The notes: generated by a model not told the origin, from the sequence alone. DNA of 64,000 bases from an uncultured Bacteroidaceae bacterium (GCA_944320965.1 CALUJO010000005.1:48877-112876), one strand, 5' to 3'; positions 7,651 through 17,929 are shown, numbered from the stretch's first letter. Program-made: numbers and translations.

Positions 7651-8868
7651 ATGGAAGAAACAAAACATATAAGGATAAGTGATTATGATTATCCGCTGCC
7701 TGACGAGCGGATTGCCAAGTTCCCTTTGCCGGAACGTGATTCATCAAAACTGCTTGTTTACAGACATGGTGAAGTTAGTGAAGACCGTTTTACGTCTTTG
7801 CCTCAGTATTTGAAGCCGGGTATGCTGATGGTGTTCAACAATACCAAGGTTATACAGGCAAGACTTCATTTCCGTAAGGAGACAGGAGCTTTGATTGAAG
7901 TGTTCTGCCTTGAGCCGTATTCTCCGGCAGACTATGCACAGAATTTCCAGCAGACCGAGACTTGCAGCTGGCTGTGTATGATAGGTAATCTGAAAAAATG
8001 GAAGGAAGGAGTACTCAGGAAGGAGATGACCGTCAATGGCCGCGACCTTATTCTTTGTGCCGAAAGGGGAGAAGCTGTAGGAACAAGCCATGCCGTACGT
8101 TTCAGCTGGAACGATTCTACCGTGACATTCTCGGATATTCTTGAATGCATGGGAGAGTTGCCTATTCCTCCATACCTGAACCGTGAAACTCAGGAGAGCG
8201 ACAAAAAGACTTACCAGACTGTATATTCAAAAATAAAAGGTTCTGTTGCAGCACCTACTGCCGGACTGCATTTTACAGAACGTGTACTGTCTGCGCTTGA
8301 CAATGCTGGCATTGAGCGTGAGGAACTGACCCTTCACGTTGGAGCCGGAACATTCAAGCCTGTGAAAAGCGAGGAAATAGAGGGACACGACATGCATACC
8401 GAATATATCTCTGTCCGCCGTTCAACAATCGAGAAACTGATTGCGCACAATGGTGAGGCTGTTGCCGTAGGAACAACTTCTGTCCGTACGCTTGAGAGCC
8501 TGTATTATATAGGTCTGAAGCTGGAGAAAAATATGGAGCTGTCGGAAGAAGGACTTCATGTCAATCAGTGGGAACCTTATGAAGAGGCTTCAGGATTGTC
8601 AACAGTCCGTGCCCTTCAGAATATTGTTGACTGGCTTGACCGTCATGGCATTGAAACGCTTCACACAAGTACGCAGATAATTATAGCTCCAGGCTACAAG
8701 TATCATATCGTCAAGGCAATGGTAACAAACTTCCATCAGCCTAAGAGTACGCTGCTGTTGCTCGTATCCGCTTTTGTAAACGGCGACTGGCACCGCATTT
8801 ATGATTATGCACTTTCTCATGACTTCAGGTTCTTGAGTTATGGAGACAGTTCATTGTTAATACCATAA
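7651..8868 (+). CDS. queA: S-adenosylmethionine:tRNA ribosyltransferase-isomerase, long QueA type
   Basis: QueA transfers the ribosyl part of SAM to 7-aminomethyl-7-deazaguanine in tRNA, making epoxyqueuosine. Family signatures are SDYDYPLPDERIAKFPLPER at the N-terminus, FNNTKVIQARL, the catalytic-centre stretch SVAAPTAGLHFTE and HVGAGTFKPV, and NFHQPKSTLLLLVSAF near the C-terminus. At about 405 residues it is some 60 longer than the common enzyme; the extra length lies mostly between residues 80 and 160 (the KKWKEGVLRK region). Bacteroidales often carry this long form besides a standard QueA, so it may be a paralogue with a different tRNA or base preference. An alternative start at 7639 adds four residues. 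rpe follows after 16 bases. Confidence 0.85.
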   Translation: MEETKHIRISDYDYPLPDERIAKFPLPERDSSKLLVYRHGEVSEDRFTSLPQYLKPGMLMVFNNTKVIQARLHFRKETGALIEVFCLEPYSPADYAQNFQQTETCSWLCMIGNLKKWKEGVLRKEMTVNGRDLILCAERGEAVGTSHAVRFSWNDSTVTFSDILECMGELPIPPYLNRETQESDKKTYQTVYSKIKGSVAAPTAGLHFTERVLSALDNAGIEREELTLHVGAGTFKPVKSEEIEGHDMHTEYISVRRSTIEKLIAHNGEAVAVGTTSVRTLESLYYIGLKLEKNMELSEEGLHVNQWEPYEEASGLSTVRALQNIVDWLDRHGIETLHTSTQIIIAPGYKYHIVKAMVTNFHQPKSTLLLLVSAFVNGDWHRIYDYALSHDFRFLSYGDSSLLIP

Positions 8869-8884
8869 AACAATATAAAATATA

Positions 8885-9535
8885 ATGAGTACAATAGTAT
8901 CCCCATCATTGTTGTCTGCCGATTTCGGACATCTGGCAGATGATTTGGAAATGATAAACCGCAGTGAGGCTGAATGGCTTCATATAGATGTTATGGACGG
9001 AGTGTTTGTCCCGAACATATCTTTCGGTTTCCCTGTATTGAAATATGTGGCAAAGCTGTGCAACAAGCCGCTTGATGTTCACCTTATGATAGTTGACCCT
9101 GACAGATACATTAACGAAGTAAAGGAACTGGGTACAAAGATAATGAATGTTCATTATGAGGCTTGCCGTCATATACACCGTGTAATCCAGCAGATCAGGG
9201 CAGCTGGAATGTCGCCTGCAGTAACACTTAACCCTGGAACACCTGTGTGTGTGCTTCGTGATATAATATGCGACGTTGATATGGTTCTGCTTATGAGCGT
9301 AAACCCTGGATTCGGAGGACAGAAGTTCATTGAGCATACAGTAGAGAAAGTAAGGGAACTGAAGAAGATGATTCAGGAAACAGGCTCAAAGGCACTTATC
9401 GAAGTTGACGGAGGAGTGAATGCCGAAACAGGAGCAAGACTTGTTGAGGCCGGAGCCGATGCACTTGTTGCCGGAAACTATGTGTTCTCTGCCGAGAATC
9501 CGGAGGAAGTAATAAAAGGACTGAAAGCATTGTAA
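8885..9535 (+). CDS. rpe: Ribulose-phosphate 3-epimerase
   Basis: Interconverts ribulose 5-phosphate and xylulose 5-phosphate in the pentose phosphate pathway. A complete 216-residue TIM barrel with the expected order of motifs: PSLLSADFGHLADDLE, HIDVMDGVFVPNISFGFPV (catalytic Asp and metal ligands), DVHLMIVDPDRYI, NPGTPV, LLMSVNPGFGGQKFI, EVDGGVNAETG and GADALVAGNYVF. Cytoplasmic. It lies 16 bases after queA and one base before the comEC start, so all three are probably cotranscribed. Confidence 0.96.
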   Translation: MSTIVSPSLLSADFGHLADDLEMINRSEAEWLHIDVMDGVFVPNISFGFPVLKYVAKLCNKPLDVHLMIVDPDRYINEVKELGTKIMNVHYEACRHIHRVIQQIRAAGMSPAVTLNPGTPVCVLRDIICDVDMVLLMSVNPGFGGQKFIEHTVEKVRELKKMIQETGSKALIEVDGGVNAETGARLVEAGADALVAGNYVFSAENPEEVIKGLKAL

Positions 9536-9536
9536 T

Positions 9537-11519
9537 TTGTCAAGGTACGGTCCTGTTGCGAGAGCCCCATTGTGGCGTCCCGTAGCGGCATACGCGGCAG
9601 GGATTGTCATAGCCGCCAATGTAGATATTATGTTGGCAGCGGTATTTGCGGCGGTAGCGACAGTTGCGTGCATTGTCCTGCAAAGAAAAAACATATATAC
9701 CGAAACAGTCAGGGCGGCAATGATTACCGTTCTGTTTGTTTCAGCGGGAATGGGGGCGGCATATCTTTATGAAAAGGATATGCCGTCCCTTTTGCCTGAA
9801 GACGAAGCGGTTTACAAATGCCGTGTGACCGACGAACCTTATTTTAAGGGAAAGACATGGCGGTGCCGTGTTGATGTGATGCAACGGATGGACAGCGTGC
9901 CTGTTGACCGTGGCACAAAGGCAATTCTTTATCTTGCCGATACGACAGACTATTCCGTTTTCATGGAAGGCGACTGCTTTTATGCCAATGTATCTTTTTC
10001 GCTTCCCCTTTATGACAGCGGTTACTGCCGCTATCTTCTTCATAATAATATTTGCGGAACGGCTTATGTAGCTCCGGGCAATCTGCATTATATCGGGAGG
10101 GAAGAGAGCGGAGGACTGATGGCATTTGCCCGTGGGTGCAGGCTTCGTGTACTTGAGTGGTACAGGCTGCTTGGTTTTAGCGGGGACACACTTGCCGTAC
10201 TTTCCGCCCTTACTCTTGGAGTGAAAGACGAAATAAGCGACGAACTGCGCGAAGATTATTCTGTTTCCGGTGCAAGTCATGTGCTTGCGCTTTCAGGTTT
10301 GCACGTGGGGCTTATATTCCTTGTGCTTGGCATATTGCTTTCTCCGTTGAAACTGTTGCCTGGCGGCAAATACATTTCATGGGGATTGCTGACCGTTATG
10401 CTCTTTGGCTTTGCCGTATTTACCGGACTTTCTCCATCGGTTGTAAGGGCATGTTTCATGATGTCGGCTTTCGGGTTTACATCAATTATAATGCGTGGCG
10501 GTACGTCATTGAATACATTGTTCCTGATAGCGCTCTGTCTTCTGGTTTACAATCCGATGTATATTTACAACGTCAGTTTCCTGCTCTCGTTTGTTGCAGT
10601 TCTTTTTATACTTCTGTTCTATCCTGTAATATCCGCAAGACTACGTTTCCGCAATAAGGCGGTGAAGTATGTGGCTGACCTTTTTGCCATATCCGTGTTG
10701 GCACAGATTGGAGTTACTCCCATTGTGGCATATTATTTCGGAAGTTTCTCAGTGTTTGGGGTTCTGTCTTCAATAATAATCGTTCCTTTGCTCACACTGC
10801 TTATGTATGTCATAGTGGCAATGCTGCTTTTCAGCTGGTGGCATACTGCCGCTGCATTTATTGCCGGTATTGCAGGGTATGGCATAGAACTGATGAACGC
10901 TATAGTGTCTTTTTTCAGTTCGTTGCCCTCCGCGTCGGTTGCCGGAATGGAACCATGGTTTTCCGAAATGGCTGTTTTCTATATTCTTTGCATTGCACTG
11001 ATATATTTGTTTGGAAAATTCACTCCTTTTCGTCTACGTATGGCACTTGCAGGAATTGTGTTTTTGCTGTTTGTGGCAAATGTCCGAATGTGGAACGAAA
11101 AGAACCGTAATGAGATTGTATTCACATCCGGCTTTGATGGGGCTGAATGTTCTTATTACAGCCCTTACGGAAAAACAGTTTTTGACCGCAACCTTCCTGA
11201 TACTGTGGTTGTGTCTTCATCCTCGGCATGGCAGGCGGGCAATGTAGCCTGCTTTGGAAGTAAACGGATAGTGATGCTTGATTCTCCTTTATATGAAATG
11301 CCGGTATCCGAAACACCTATTGAAACGGACTACTTGTGGATTTCGCGTGGCGCAAAAGGCAGTTTGGATAATATTGAAGGCCTGTATGATTTCAGGCATA
11401 TAATACTTGATACTTCCTTGACTCCCTATTACAACAGATATTACTCCGCCATTGCCGACTCGCTTGGTATCCCTTACACTGATATGAAAAAGAACGAAAA
11501 AGCGGTATTCGGCCTTTGA
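9537..11519 (+). CDS. comEC: ComEC/Rec2-type DNA uptake channel
   Basis: Polytopic inner-membrane protein of the DNA-uptake family. The 660 residues show an N-terminal membrane pair, a soluble OB-like DUF4131 region (about 60-190), then the competence domain from SGASHVLALSGLHVGLIFLV onward with about eight further membrane segments. The C-terminus is short and lacks the HxHxDH metallo-beta-lactamase domain of Bacillus ComEC, as is usual for Bacteroidetes forms. The start is a TTG one base after the rpe stop; no ATG fits, because the conserved ARAPLWRP begins directly after it. Whether this organism is naturally competent cannot be told from this gene. Confidence 0.85.
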   Translation: MSRYGPVARAPLWRPVAAYAAGIVIAANVDIMLAAVFAAVATVACIVLQRKNIYTETVRAAMITVLFVSAGMGAAYLYEKDMPSLLPEDEAVYKCRVTDEPYFKGKTWRCRVDVMQRMDSVPVDRGTKAILYLADTTDYSVFMEGDCFYANVSFSLPLYDSGYCRYLLHNNICGTAYVAPGNLHYIGREESGGLMAFARGCRLRVLEWYRLLGFSGDTLAVLSALTLGVKDEISDELREDYSVSGASHVLALSGLHVGLIFLVLGILLSPLKLLPGGKYISWGLLTVMLFGFAVFTGLSPSVVRACFMMSAFGFTSIIMRGGTSLNTLFLIALCLLVYNPMYIYNVSFLLSFVAVLFILLFYPVISARLRFRNKAVKYVADLFAISVLAQIGVTPIVAYYFGSFSVFGVLSSIIIVPLLTLLMYVIVAMLLFSWWHTAAAFIAGIAGYGIELMNAIVSFFSSLPSASVAGMEPWFSEMAVFYILCIALIYLFGKFTPFRLRMALAGIVFLLFVANVRMWNEKNRNEIVFTSGFDGAECSYYSPYGKTVFDRNLPDTVVVSSSSAWQAGNVACFGSKRIVMLDSPLYEMPVSETPIETDYLWISRGAKGSLDNIEGLYDFRHIILDTSLTPYYNRYYSAIADSLGIPYTDMKKNEKAVFGL

Positions 11520-11683
11520 AACTGTCTGTCCAATTAAAATCTGAAATTACAAATTACATAGAATATAGACTAATAAGTTAATTAATTCTGCCATTTTGTT
11601 ATGCTTCCTATTAAAATACGTTATATCGTCATTGATAATTCTTTTCATTTTTCTACCTTTACAGAGATATAAAACCAAATGAT

Positions 11684-12916
11684 ATGAGAAAGAAAGTAAC
11701 AGAAAGATTCTTAAAATATGTATCGTTTGATACACAGTCGGACGAAAATACAAATGTAACGCCAAGTACCGAAAAGCAGAGAGTGTTTGCAACATATCTG
11801 AAGTCGGAACTTGAAAGCATGGGACTTGAGGATATATATCTTGACGACAAGTCATATCTTTATGCAACCATTCCTGCAAACACTGACAAGGAACTTCCGG
11901 TTATCGGGTTCATTGCACATCTTGATACAAGTCCTGACATGACAGGCGCGCACGTATTTCCAAGAATAGTCGCTGATTATGATGGAAATGATATTGTCCT
12001 TTGCGAAGAGGACAATATAGTTCTTTCTCCAAGACAGTTCCCGGAACTGCTGAACCATAAGGGAGAAGACCTTATCGTAACAAACGGAAAGACTCTGCTT
12101 GGCGCTGACGACAAGGCAGGTATTGCCGAGATTATTACTGCAATTGACTACCTTATGCAGCATCCTGAGATAAAGCACGGCAAGATTCGTATAGCATTCA
12201 ATCCTGACGAAGAGATTGGTCTTGGCGCACACAATTTTGATGTTGAGCGTTTTGGTTGCGACTGGGCTTACACAATGGACGGGGGAGAGGTCGGAGAGCT
12301 TGAATTTGAAAACTTCAATGCCGCTTCTGCCAAGGTACATATCAAGGGACGTAACGTGCATCCGGGCTATGCAAAGGACAAGATGATAAATTCAATGCTT
12401 GTAGCAAACCGATTCATGTCACTGATACCTGAACAGGAAGTGCCTGAACATACTTCTGGTTATGAAGGATTCTATCATCTTGTAGGTATAAGCGGAACTG
12501 TTGAAGAGTCTCTTCTTTCATATATTATCCGTGACCATGACCGTGAGATTTTCGAGTCACGCAAGAAGTTTATGCAGACATGCGCGGAGAAGGTTAATTC
12601 GGAATACGGAGAAAATCTTGTAGAAGTGGAACTTCACGACCAGTACTATAATATGCGCGAGAAAGTTGAACCGGTTATGCACGTAATTGACATTGCCAAG
12701 AAGGCTATGGAAAATGCCGGAGTTGTGCCGACTATCAAGGCTATACGCGGTGGTACGGACGGGGCTCAGCTGTCTTTCAAGGGACTTCCTTGCCCGAATA
12801 TCTTTGCCGGCGGACTGAATTTCCACGGACGTTTCGAGTTTGTGCCTGTACAGTCGCTTGAAAAGGCTACAAACGTAGTTATAGAAATCGTAAAACTTGT
12901 AGGAGAAAACAAATAA
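11684..12916 (+). CDS. pepT: Peptidase T (tripeptide aminopeptidase)
   Basis: Di-zinc M20B aminopeptidase that removes the N-terminal residue from tripeptides in the cytoplasm. The 410 residues include both metal-binding regions: [10 protein letters not shown] (near 78-87), GADDKAG (near 140-146), PDEEIG (near 174-179) and the C-terminal [20 protein letters not shown]. Length and motif order match the family. A TACCTTTA element, one mismatch from the -7 consensus, lies at 11654-11661. gcvT follows after 33 bases with no terminator between, so the two may be cotranscribed. Confidence 0.95.
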   Translation: MRKKVTERFLKYVSFDTQSDENTNVTPSTEKQRVFATYLKSELESMGLEDIYLDDKSYLYATIPANTDKELPVIGFIAHLDTSPDMTGAHVFPRIVADYDGNDIVLCEEDNIVLSPRQFPELLNHKGEDLIVTNGKTLLGADDKAGIAEIITAIDYLMQHPEIKHGKIRIAFNPDEEIGLGAHNFDVERFGCDWAYTMDGGEVGELEFENFNAASAKVHIKGRNVHPGYAKDKMINSMLVANRFMSLIPEQEVPEHTSGYEGFYHLVGISGTVEESLLSYIIRDHDREIFESRKKFMQTCAEKVNSEYGENLVEVELHDQYYNMREKVEPVMHVIDIAKKAMENAGVVPTIKAIRGGTDGAQLSFKGLPCPNIFAGGLNFHGRFEFVPVQSLEKATNVVIEIVKLVGENK

Positions 12917-12949
12917 ACAAAAACCAATAATATAAAAATCAAAGTAAAA

Positions 12950-14035
12950 ATGAAAAGCACACCGTTTACGCAAAAACACATTGAACTTGGTGCAAAGATG
13001 CACGAGTTTGCAGGTTATAATATGCCAATCGAATATTCAGGCATTATTGACGAACACATGACAGTCTGCAATGCCGTGGGAGTATTTGATGTGTCACACA
13101 TGGGAGAATTCTGGGTTAAAGGTCCTAAGGCTCTTGAATTTGTGCAGAATGTTACATCAAACAATGCCGCTGCGCTTGAAGTAGGAAAGATACAGTATTC
13201 AAGTTTCATAAACGATAACGGAGGTATTATTGACGACCTTCTGGTTTACAGATACGAAGACGAAAAATTCCTGCTTGTTGTCAATGCCGCAAATATTGAA
13301 AAGGACTGGAACTGGTGTGTTGCCCACAAGATAGAAGGAGCAGAACTTGAAAACTCTTCCGACAATATCGCTCAGCTTGCTGTTCAGGGTCCTAAGGCTC
13401 TTGATACACTTCAGAAGCTGACTTCACTTGACCTGAAGGATATTCCTTATTATACATTCAAGGTTGGTGATATGGCAGGCGTGAATAATGTCATTATTTC
13501 AAACACCGGTTATACCGGAGCTGGAGGTTTTGAACTTTATTTCTATCCTCAGTATTCAGAACAGATCTGGAATGCCATTTTTGAAGCCGGTAAGGAATTC
13601 GGCATAAAGCCTGCAGGTCTTGGTTGCCGCGACACTTTACGTCTTGAAATGGGCTTCTGCCTTTACGGAAATGACCTTGATGATACAACAACTCCAATAG
13701 AGGCAGGTCTGGGCTGGATTACAAAGTTTGTTGACGGAAAGAACTTCACTGCACGCGCAATCCTTGAAGCACAGAAGCAGAATGGTGTACAGCGCAAGCT
13801 TGTAGGTTTTGAACTTGTTGACAGAGGTATTCCTCGTCATGGCTATGACCTTGTAAATGCCGAAGGCGAAAAGATTGGTACTGTCACTTCAGGAACAATG
13901 TCTCCTACACGCAAGATTGGTATCGGTATGGGATATGTTAAGACTGAATATTCAAAACTTGGTACTGAAATCTACATTGACGTAAGAGGCCGCAAGCTGA
14001 AAGCTGTTGTTGTACGTCCTCCTTTCAGAAAGTGA
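12950..14035 (+). CDS. gcvT: Glycine cleavage system T protein (aminomethyltransferase)
   Basis: Transfers the methylene group from the lipoyl arm of H protein to tetrahydrofolate, releasing ammonia. The 361-residue product is full length, with [20 protein letters not shown] and FDVSHMGEF at the N-terminus, [14 protein letters not shown] (about 185-198), [20 protein letters not shown] (about 224-243) and the C-terminal [20 protein letters not shown]. The other glycine cleavage genes are not in the window. No glycine riboswitch is visible upstream, where only 33 bases separate it from pepT. A strong terminator follows. Confidence 0.95.
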   Translation: MKSTPFTQKHIELGAKMHEFAGYNMPIEYSGIIDEHMTVCNAVGVFDVSHMGEFWVKGPKALEFVQNVTSNNAAALEVGKIQYSSFINDNGGIIDDLLVYRYEDEKFLLVVNAANIEKDWNWCVAHKIEGAELENSSDNIAQLAVQGPKALDTLQKLTSLDLKDIPYYTFKVGDMAGVNNVIISNTGYTGAGGFELYFYPQYSEQIWNAIFEAGKEFGIKPAGLGCRDTLRLEMGFCLYGNDLDDTTTPIEAGLGWITKFVDGKNFTARAILEAQKQNGVQRKLVGFELVDRGIPRHGYDLVNAEGEKIGTVTSGTMSPTRKIGIGMGYVKTEYSKLGTEIYIDVRGRKLKAVVVRPPFRK

Positions 14036-14060
14036 TTCGGTAGAACTTGAAAACAAATAA

Positions 14061-14101
14061 AAACGGATGAACTGTCTGCTTTTAGCAGTGTTCATCCGTT
14101 T
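14061..14101 (+). terminator. Terminator of gcvT
   Basis: Long nearly continuous stem: AAACGGATGAAC (14061-14072) with GTTCATCCGTTT (14090-14101), plus an inner CTGCT/AGCAG stem, followed by TGTTTT. Confidence 0.9.
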
Positions 14102-14147
14102 TGTTTTATGTCTGCAGCTGTAAAAAGTTGCCGACTGATACACTTAT

Positions 14148-14262
14148 AAAAGACATTAAACGTTTTTGACTGAAACATTCTATGTTTTGACCAAAAACGT
14201 TTAATGTTTTTAGTGAAATCCTTTAATGTTTTCGGGCAAATACCTACGGTTGTTTTTGCCGG
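14148..14262. repeat. Intergenic array of ~21-base quasi-palindromic units (locus A)
   Basis: About five degenerate units, each of the form AAA-n(3-6)-TTnAATGTTTTT-n(3-5). Two of them form a perfect 16-base inverted repeat, ACATTAAACGTTTTTG (14153-14168) with CAAAAACGTTTAATGT (14192-14207), and the unit between them is itself a hairpin (AAACAT/ATGTTT, 14173-14187). The array sits between the gcvT terminator and the end of the ferritin gene. Similar units occur near 29.4, 45.0 and 57.8 kb. No open reading frame spans it. Confidence 0.6.
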
Positions 14263-14269
14263 TCAATAA

Positions 14270-14788
14270 TTATTTGCCTGCAAGGGGAGCTGGAGTTACG
14301 AAAGTCCTTGCTCCAAGTTCCTTGTCAATCATATATATTCCGTAGCCGTTGTCCTTGATCATTCTAAGGTTGTCAATAATGTCCTGTGCATTCTTTTCTT
14401 CTTCAACCTGTTCGTCAATGAACCATTTCAGCATACTCTGTGTTGCAAAATCCTTTTCTTCAAGAGTTACTGTATAAAGGTCATTTATCATGGCTGTAAC
14501 ATTGTTTTCGTGCAACAGTGTTTCTTCAAAGCAGTTCAATGGAGATTCCCATTCAGTCTTTACTTCTGCGATAGGTTTCAAAAGAACTCTTCCGCCTCTT
14601 GAAAGTACATAGTTTACCATGATCTGTGCATGAGCCTGTTCTTCCTGGAACTGTATGCTGTACCAGTTTGCAAAACCAGGGTATCCGGCATGTGCAAGAT
14701 ATGATGACATTGACAAATAAAGATATGCAGACCAGAATTCTGCATTGATCTGTGCATTCAGTGCATCTTCAACTCTTTTGTTTAGCAT
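14270..14788 (-). CDS. Non-haem bacterial ferritin
   Basis: Iron-storage protein that oxidises Fe2+ and stores it inside a 24-subunit shell. The start at 14788 gives 172 residues, the normal length, with MLNKRVEDALNAQINAEFWS; a longer upstream extension to 14830 is rejected since it would overlap the leader and lacks family support. Ferroxidase ligands are visible in NAQINAEFWSAYLYLSMSSY (Glu17 and nearby), QEEQAHAQIM (Glu50, His53) and the later EEKD and DEQVEEEKNA helices. It lies 22 bases after panB in the same direction, so it may be read from the panB promoter in addition to its own. Confidence 0.92.
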   Translation of the reverse strand: MLNKRVEDALNAQINAEFWSAYLYLSMSSYLAHAGYPGFANWYSIQFQEEQAHAQIMVNYVLSRGGRVLLKPIAEVKTEWESPLNCFEETLLHENNVTAMINDLYTVTLEEKDFATQSMLKWFIDEQVEEEKNAQDIIDNLRMIKDNGYGIYMIDKELGARTFVTPAPLAGK

Positions 14789-14810
14789 AATATTCGTTTT
14801 TAAAATATTG

Positions 14811-15632
14811 TTAGTACTGTTCCTTTTCATTAGGGAAGTCCATAGTCTTCACATCATTGATGTACTGCTGAAGTGCGTTGGTAATGATTGTGTGAAGGTC
14901 GGCATAGCGGCGAAGGAATCTTGGGCTGAATCCGTTGTTCATTCCCAGCATGTCCTGTGCAACAAGAACCTGTCCGTCAACATGTCCTCCTGCTCCGATA
15001 CCGATAACCGGTATTGAAAGTTCCTTTGCTACTCTTTCGGCAAGTGAAGCCGGTATCTTTTCAAGCACAAGGGCAAAGCATCCTGCTTCTTCAAGCAGAT
15101 GTGCGTCTCTGACAAGCTTTTCGGCTTCATCGTCACTCTTGGCCCTTACGGTATATGTTCCGTATTTGTTTATTGACTGTGGCATAAGTCCGAGGTGTCC
15201 CATTACCGGAATACCTGAAGCTATAATTCTCTTTACGGTATCGATTATTTCTTCACCGCCTTCAAGCTTTATGGCATCGGCGTGGCTTTCCTTCATTATA
15301 CGGATTGCGGATGCAAGACCTTCGTAAAGGTTTCCCTGATATGAACCGAACGGCATGTCAACAACAACAAGCGCGCGCTTTACGCCTTTCACAACGGATT
15401 TGCCGTGATATATCATCTGGTCAAGTGTGATTGGCAGTGTTGTCACGTTACCCGCCATTACGTTTGATGCCGAGTCACCGACAAGAATTACGTCCATTCC
15501 TGCATTATCTACAATCTGTGCCATTGTATAGTCGTAGGAGGTAAGCATTGATATTTTCTCACCTCTCTGTTTCATTTCCCACAATCTGTGTGTAGTTACC
15601 TTACGTGTGTCGTTTGAAATATAACTGCTCAT
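14811..15632 (-). CDS. panB: 3-methyl-2-oxobutanoate hydroxymethyltransferase
   Basis: First step of pantothenate synthesis: adds a hydroxymethyl group from methylene-tetrahydrofolate to alpha-ketoisovalerate. The 273-residue TIM-barrel protein has the expected motifs [31 protein letters not shown] (metal site), [31 protein letters not shown] and [20 protein letters not shown]. Length is normal. panC and panD are not adjacent. It is divergent from the GH92 gene, sharing a 110-base promoter region. Confidence 0.96.
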   Translation of the reverse strand: MSSYISNDTRKVTTHRLWEMKQRGEKISMLTSYDYTMAQIVDNAGMDVILVGDSASNVMAGNVTTLPITLDQMIYHGKSVVKGVKRALVVVDMPFGSYQGNLYEGLASAIRIMKESHADAIKLEGGEEIIDTVKRIIASGIPVMGHLGLMPQSINKYGTYTVRAKSDDEAEKLVRDAHLLEEAGCFALVLEKIPASLAERVAKELSIPVIGIGAGGHVDGQVLVAQDMLGMNNGFSPRFLRRYADLHTIITNALQQYINDVKTMDFPNEKEQY

Positions 15633-15712
15633 TTGTTCAGTGTTTAGTTAAAATCTGCCGCAAAGTTATGATATAACTTTTCAATAGCCAATGTAAATCG
15701 CGTTTTATTTTC

Positions 15713-15720
15713 TATTTTTG
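15713..15720 (+). promoter_or_regulatory. -7 element of the GH92 gene
   Basis: TATTTTTG matches TAnnTTTG and lies 22 bases upstream of the start at 15743. Confidence 0.5.
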
Positions 15721-15742
15721 TGAAAACTTTTAAAAAAGATAT

Positions 15743-17929
15743 ATGAAGATGAAATTTGGATATTTATTTGTTGCTCTGTCTGTTGGCTTTTCTGTAGGAT
15801 GCGCCACACAGCCTCAGCAGGATTTTGCGGAATATGTAAATCCGTTCATTGGAACAGATTTTACAGGTAATACATATCCCGGCGCAACGGTACCTTTTGG
15901 TATGGTGCAGTTGAGTCCGGACAACGGATACCCCGGGTGGAACAGAATATCCGGTTATTATTATCCCGACAGTACAATTGCAGGTTTCAGCCATACACAT
16001 CTGACGGGTACCGGTGCAGGCGACCTTTATGACATTATGTTCATGCCTGTGACAAATCCTTATGTAGAAGAAAAGGATTCAATACTTGGCATATATTCAA
16101 AGTTCAGTCACAGCGATGAGACTGCTGCTGCCGGTTATTACAGCGTGCTGCTTAAAGACTATAATATAAAGGTGGAACTGACTGCTACCGAACGTTGTGG
16201 TGTGCAGCAATATACTTTCCCGGAATCTTCGGCTTCGGTTTTCCTTAATCTGAGAAAGGCAATGAACTGGGATGCTACTGTTGACACACGTATTGAGGTG
16301 GTGGATTCGGTAACTCTTCAGGGATACAGAATGTCGACAGGCTGGGCTGCCGACCAGAGAGTATATTTCTATACCAAGCTGTCAAGGCCATTCGACAGCA
16401 TTGTCATGGATACCGCAGCTGTGATACGCGATGGAAAACGTACAGGTACTTCATATATTGCTCGTCTTGATTATAAGATGAAGGACGGCGAGAAGCTGAT
16501 GGTAAGGACGGCCCTTTCTGGAACAGGCGTTGAAGGAGCAAAGCTCAACTTTGAAGCTGAGGCTGAAGGAACAGATTTCAACAAGTATGTTGCCGATGCA
16601 AGAGCAATGTGGAACCGTGAACTTTCCAAGATTGAAATAACAACCAATGACATTGATGCAAAGACAAACTTCTATACGGCTCTGTATCATACTATGACTG
16701 CACCGACAATAAGCAGTGATATTGACGGAAGCTACTGGGGAATGGACAAGAAGGTGCATAAGGCAGACAATGTTACTTACGGAACTTTCTCGTTGTGGGA
16801 TACTTACCGCACAGAACATCCGTTGCTTACATATATGCATCCGGCACGTGTCAATGATATGGTCAAGTCATTCCTGAACCATTATGACCAGTTCGGAAGA
16901 CTGCCGGTTTGGAATTTCTACGGAAACGAGACTGATATGATGATAGGATACCATTCAGTTCCTGTAATTGTTGAGGCTTATCTGAAGGGAATCGGCAACT
17001 TTGATGCCGAACATGCACTTGAGGCCTGTGTAACTACTGCAAACATTGACAGCTATCGCGACCTTGGTTTCTACAAGGAGAACGGATATGTACCGGCTTA
17101 CTCCGATCCTGCTAAGTGGCAGGGATGGTCGCTTTCAAAGACTATGGAGTATGCTTATGACGATTGGTGCATCGCTGTCTTTGCAGAGAAACTTGGAAAA
17201 CAGGATATTGCCGAAGAGTTCTACAAGCGTGCGCAGAACTATCGCAACGTATATAATCCTGCAACAACATTTATGCAGCCTAAGAACGAGAAAGGTGAGT
17301 TTGTCACTCCGTTCAATCCGGACGAATATACCGAGGATATATGCGAAAGCAATGCATGGCATTATTTCTGGAATGTCCAGCATGATGTTGACGGACTGAT
17401 TGAACTTGTAGGAAAAGACAGGTTCGCAGCCAAGCTTGACAGTATGTTTACATACGTTCCTGCATCTGATGAGGAACTGCCTATCTTTAGTACAGGTATG
17501 ATTGGTCAGTATGCACACGGCAATGAACCAAGCCATCATGTTGCTTATCTGTTCAATTATATCGGACAGCCTGAAAAGGCACAGAAATACCTTGCGCAGA
17601 TTATGCACGAACTTTACCGTAACGCTCCTCACGGACTTTGCGGAAATGAGGACTGCGGTCAGATGTCGGCATGGTATGTAATGAGTGCTATGGGTATATA
17701 TCCTGTCAATCCGGTATCATTGAAATATGACCTTGGTACGCCTCTTTTCCCTAAGGCTGTTATGCATCTTGACAATGGAAAATCATTCACCGTCATTGCT
17801 AATAACCTTTCAAAAGAGAACTGCATAGTAAAATCTGTCAAGGTTAACGGTCAGCCTTACGACAAACTGTACATCACTCACGATATGATAATGCAGGGTT
17901 GCACGCTGGAGTTTGAGATGGGTAAATAA
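15743..17929 (+). CDS. GH92 family alpha-mannosidase-type lipoprotein
   Basis: Calcium-dependent exo-acting glycosidase family; known members remove alpha-linked mannose from N-glycans or yeast mannan. The 728 residues start with a lipoprotein signal (GFSVGC, lipidated Cys near residue 19) and then the family N-terminus YVNPFIGT...GNTYPGATVPFGMVQLSPD. GFSHTHLTGTGAGD, the (alpha/alpha)6-barrel motif YGTFSLWDTYRTEHPL, and the catalytic-region pair GNEPSHHVAYLFNY and GNEDCGQMSAWYVMSAMGIY near the C-terminus are all present. No susC/susD pair adjoins it, so it is not inside a typical polysaccharide utilisation locus. Linkage specificity cannot be told from sequence alone. Confidence 0.93.
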   Translation: MKMKFGYLFVALSVGFSVGCATQPQQDFAEYVNPFIGTDFTGNTYPGATVPFGMVQLSPDNGYPGWNRISGYYYPDSTIAGFSHTHLTGTGAGDLYDIMFMPVTNPYVEEKDSILGIYSKFSHSDETAAAGYYSVLLKDYNIKVELTATERCGVQQYTFPESSASVFLNLRKAMNWDATVDTRIEVVDSVTLQGYRMSTGWAADQRVYFYTKLSRPFDSIVMDTAAVIRDGKRTGTSYIARLDYKMKDGEKLMVRTALSGTGVEGAKLNFEAEAEGTDFNKYVADARAMWNRELSKIEITTNDIDAKTNFYTALYHTMTAPTISSDIDGSYWGMDKKVHKADNVTYGTFSLWDTYRTEHPLLTYMHPARVNDMVKSFLNHYDQFGRLPVWNFYGNETDMMIGYHSVPVIVEAYLKGIGNFDAEHALEACVTTANIDSYRDLGFYKENGYVPAYSDPAKWQGWSLSKTMEYAYDDWCIAVFAEKLGKQDIAEEFYKRAQNYRNVYNPATTFMQPKNEKGEFVTPFNPDEYTEDICESNAWHYFWNVQHDVDGLIELVGKDRFAAKLDSMFTYVPASDEELPIFSTGMIGQYAHGNEPSHHVAYLFNYIGQPEKAQKYLAQIMHELYRNAPHGLCGNEDCGQMSAWYVMSAMGIYPVNPVSLKYDLGTPLFPKAVMHLDNGKSFTVIANNLSKENCIVKSVKVNGQPYDKLYITHDMIMQGCTLEFEMGK

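Noticed and set aside
12917..12949. Glycine riboswitch before gcvT
   Set aside because: Only 33 AT-rich bases separate it from pepT; there is no room for an aptamer.
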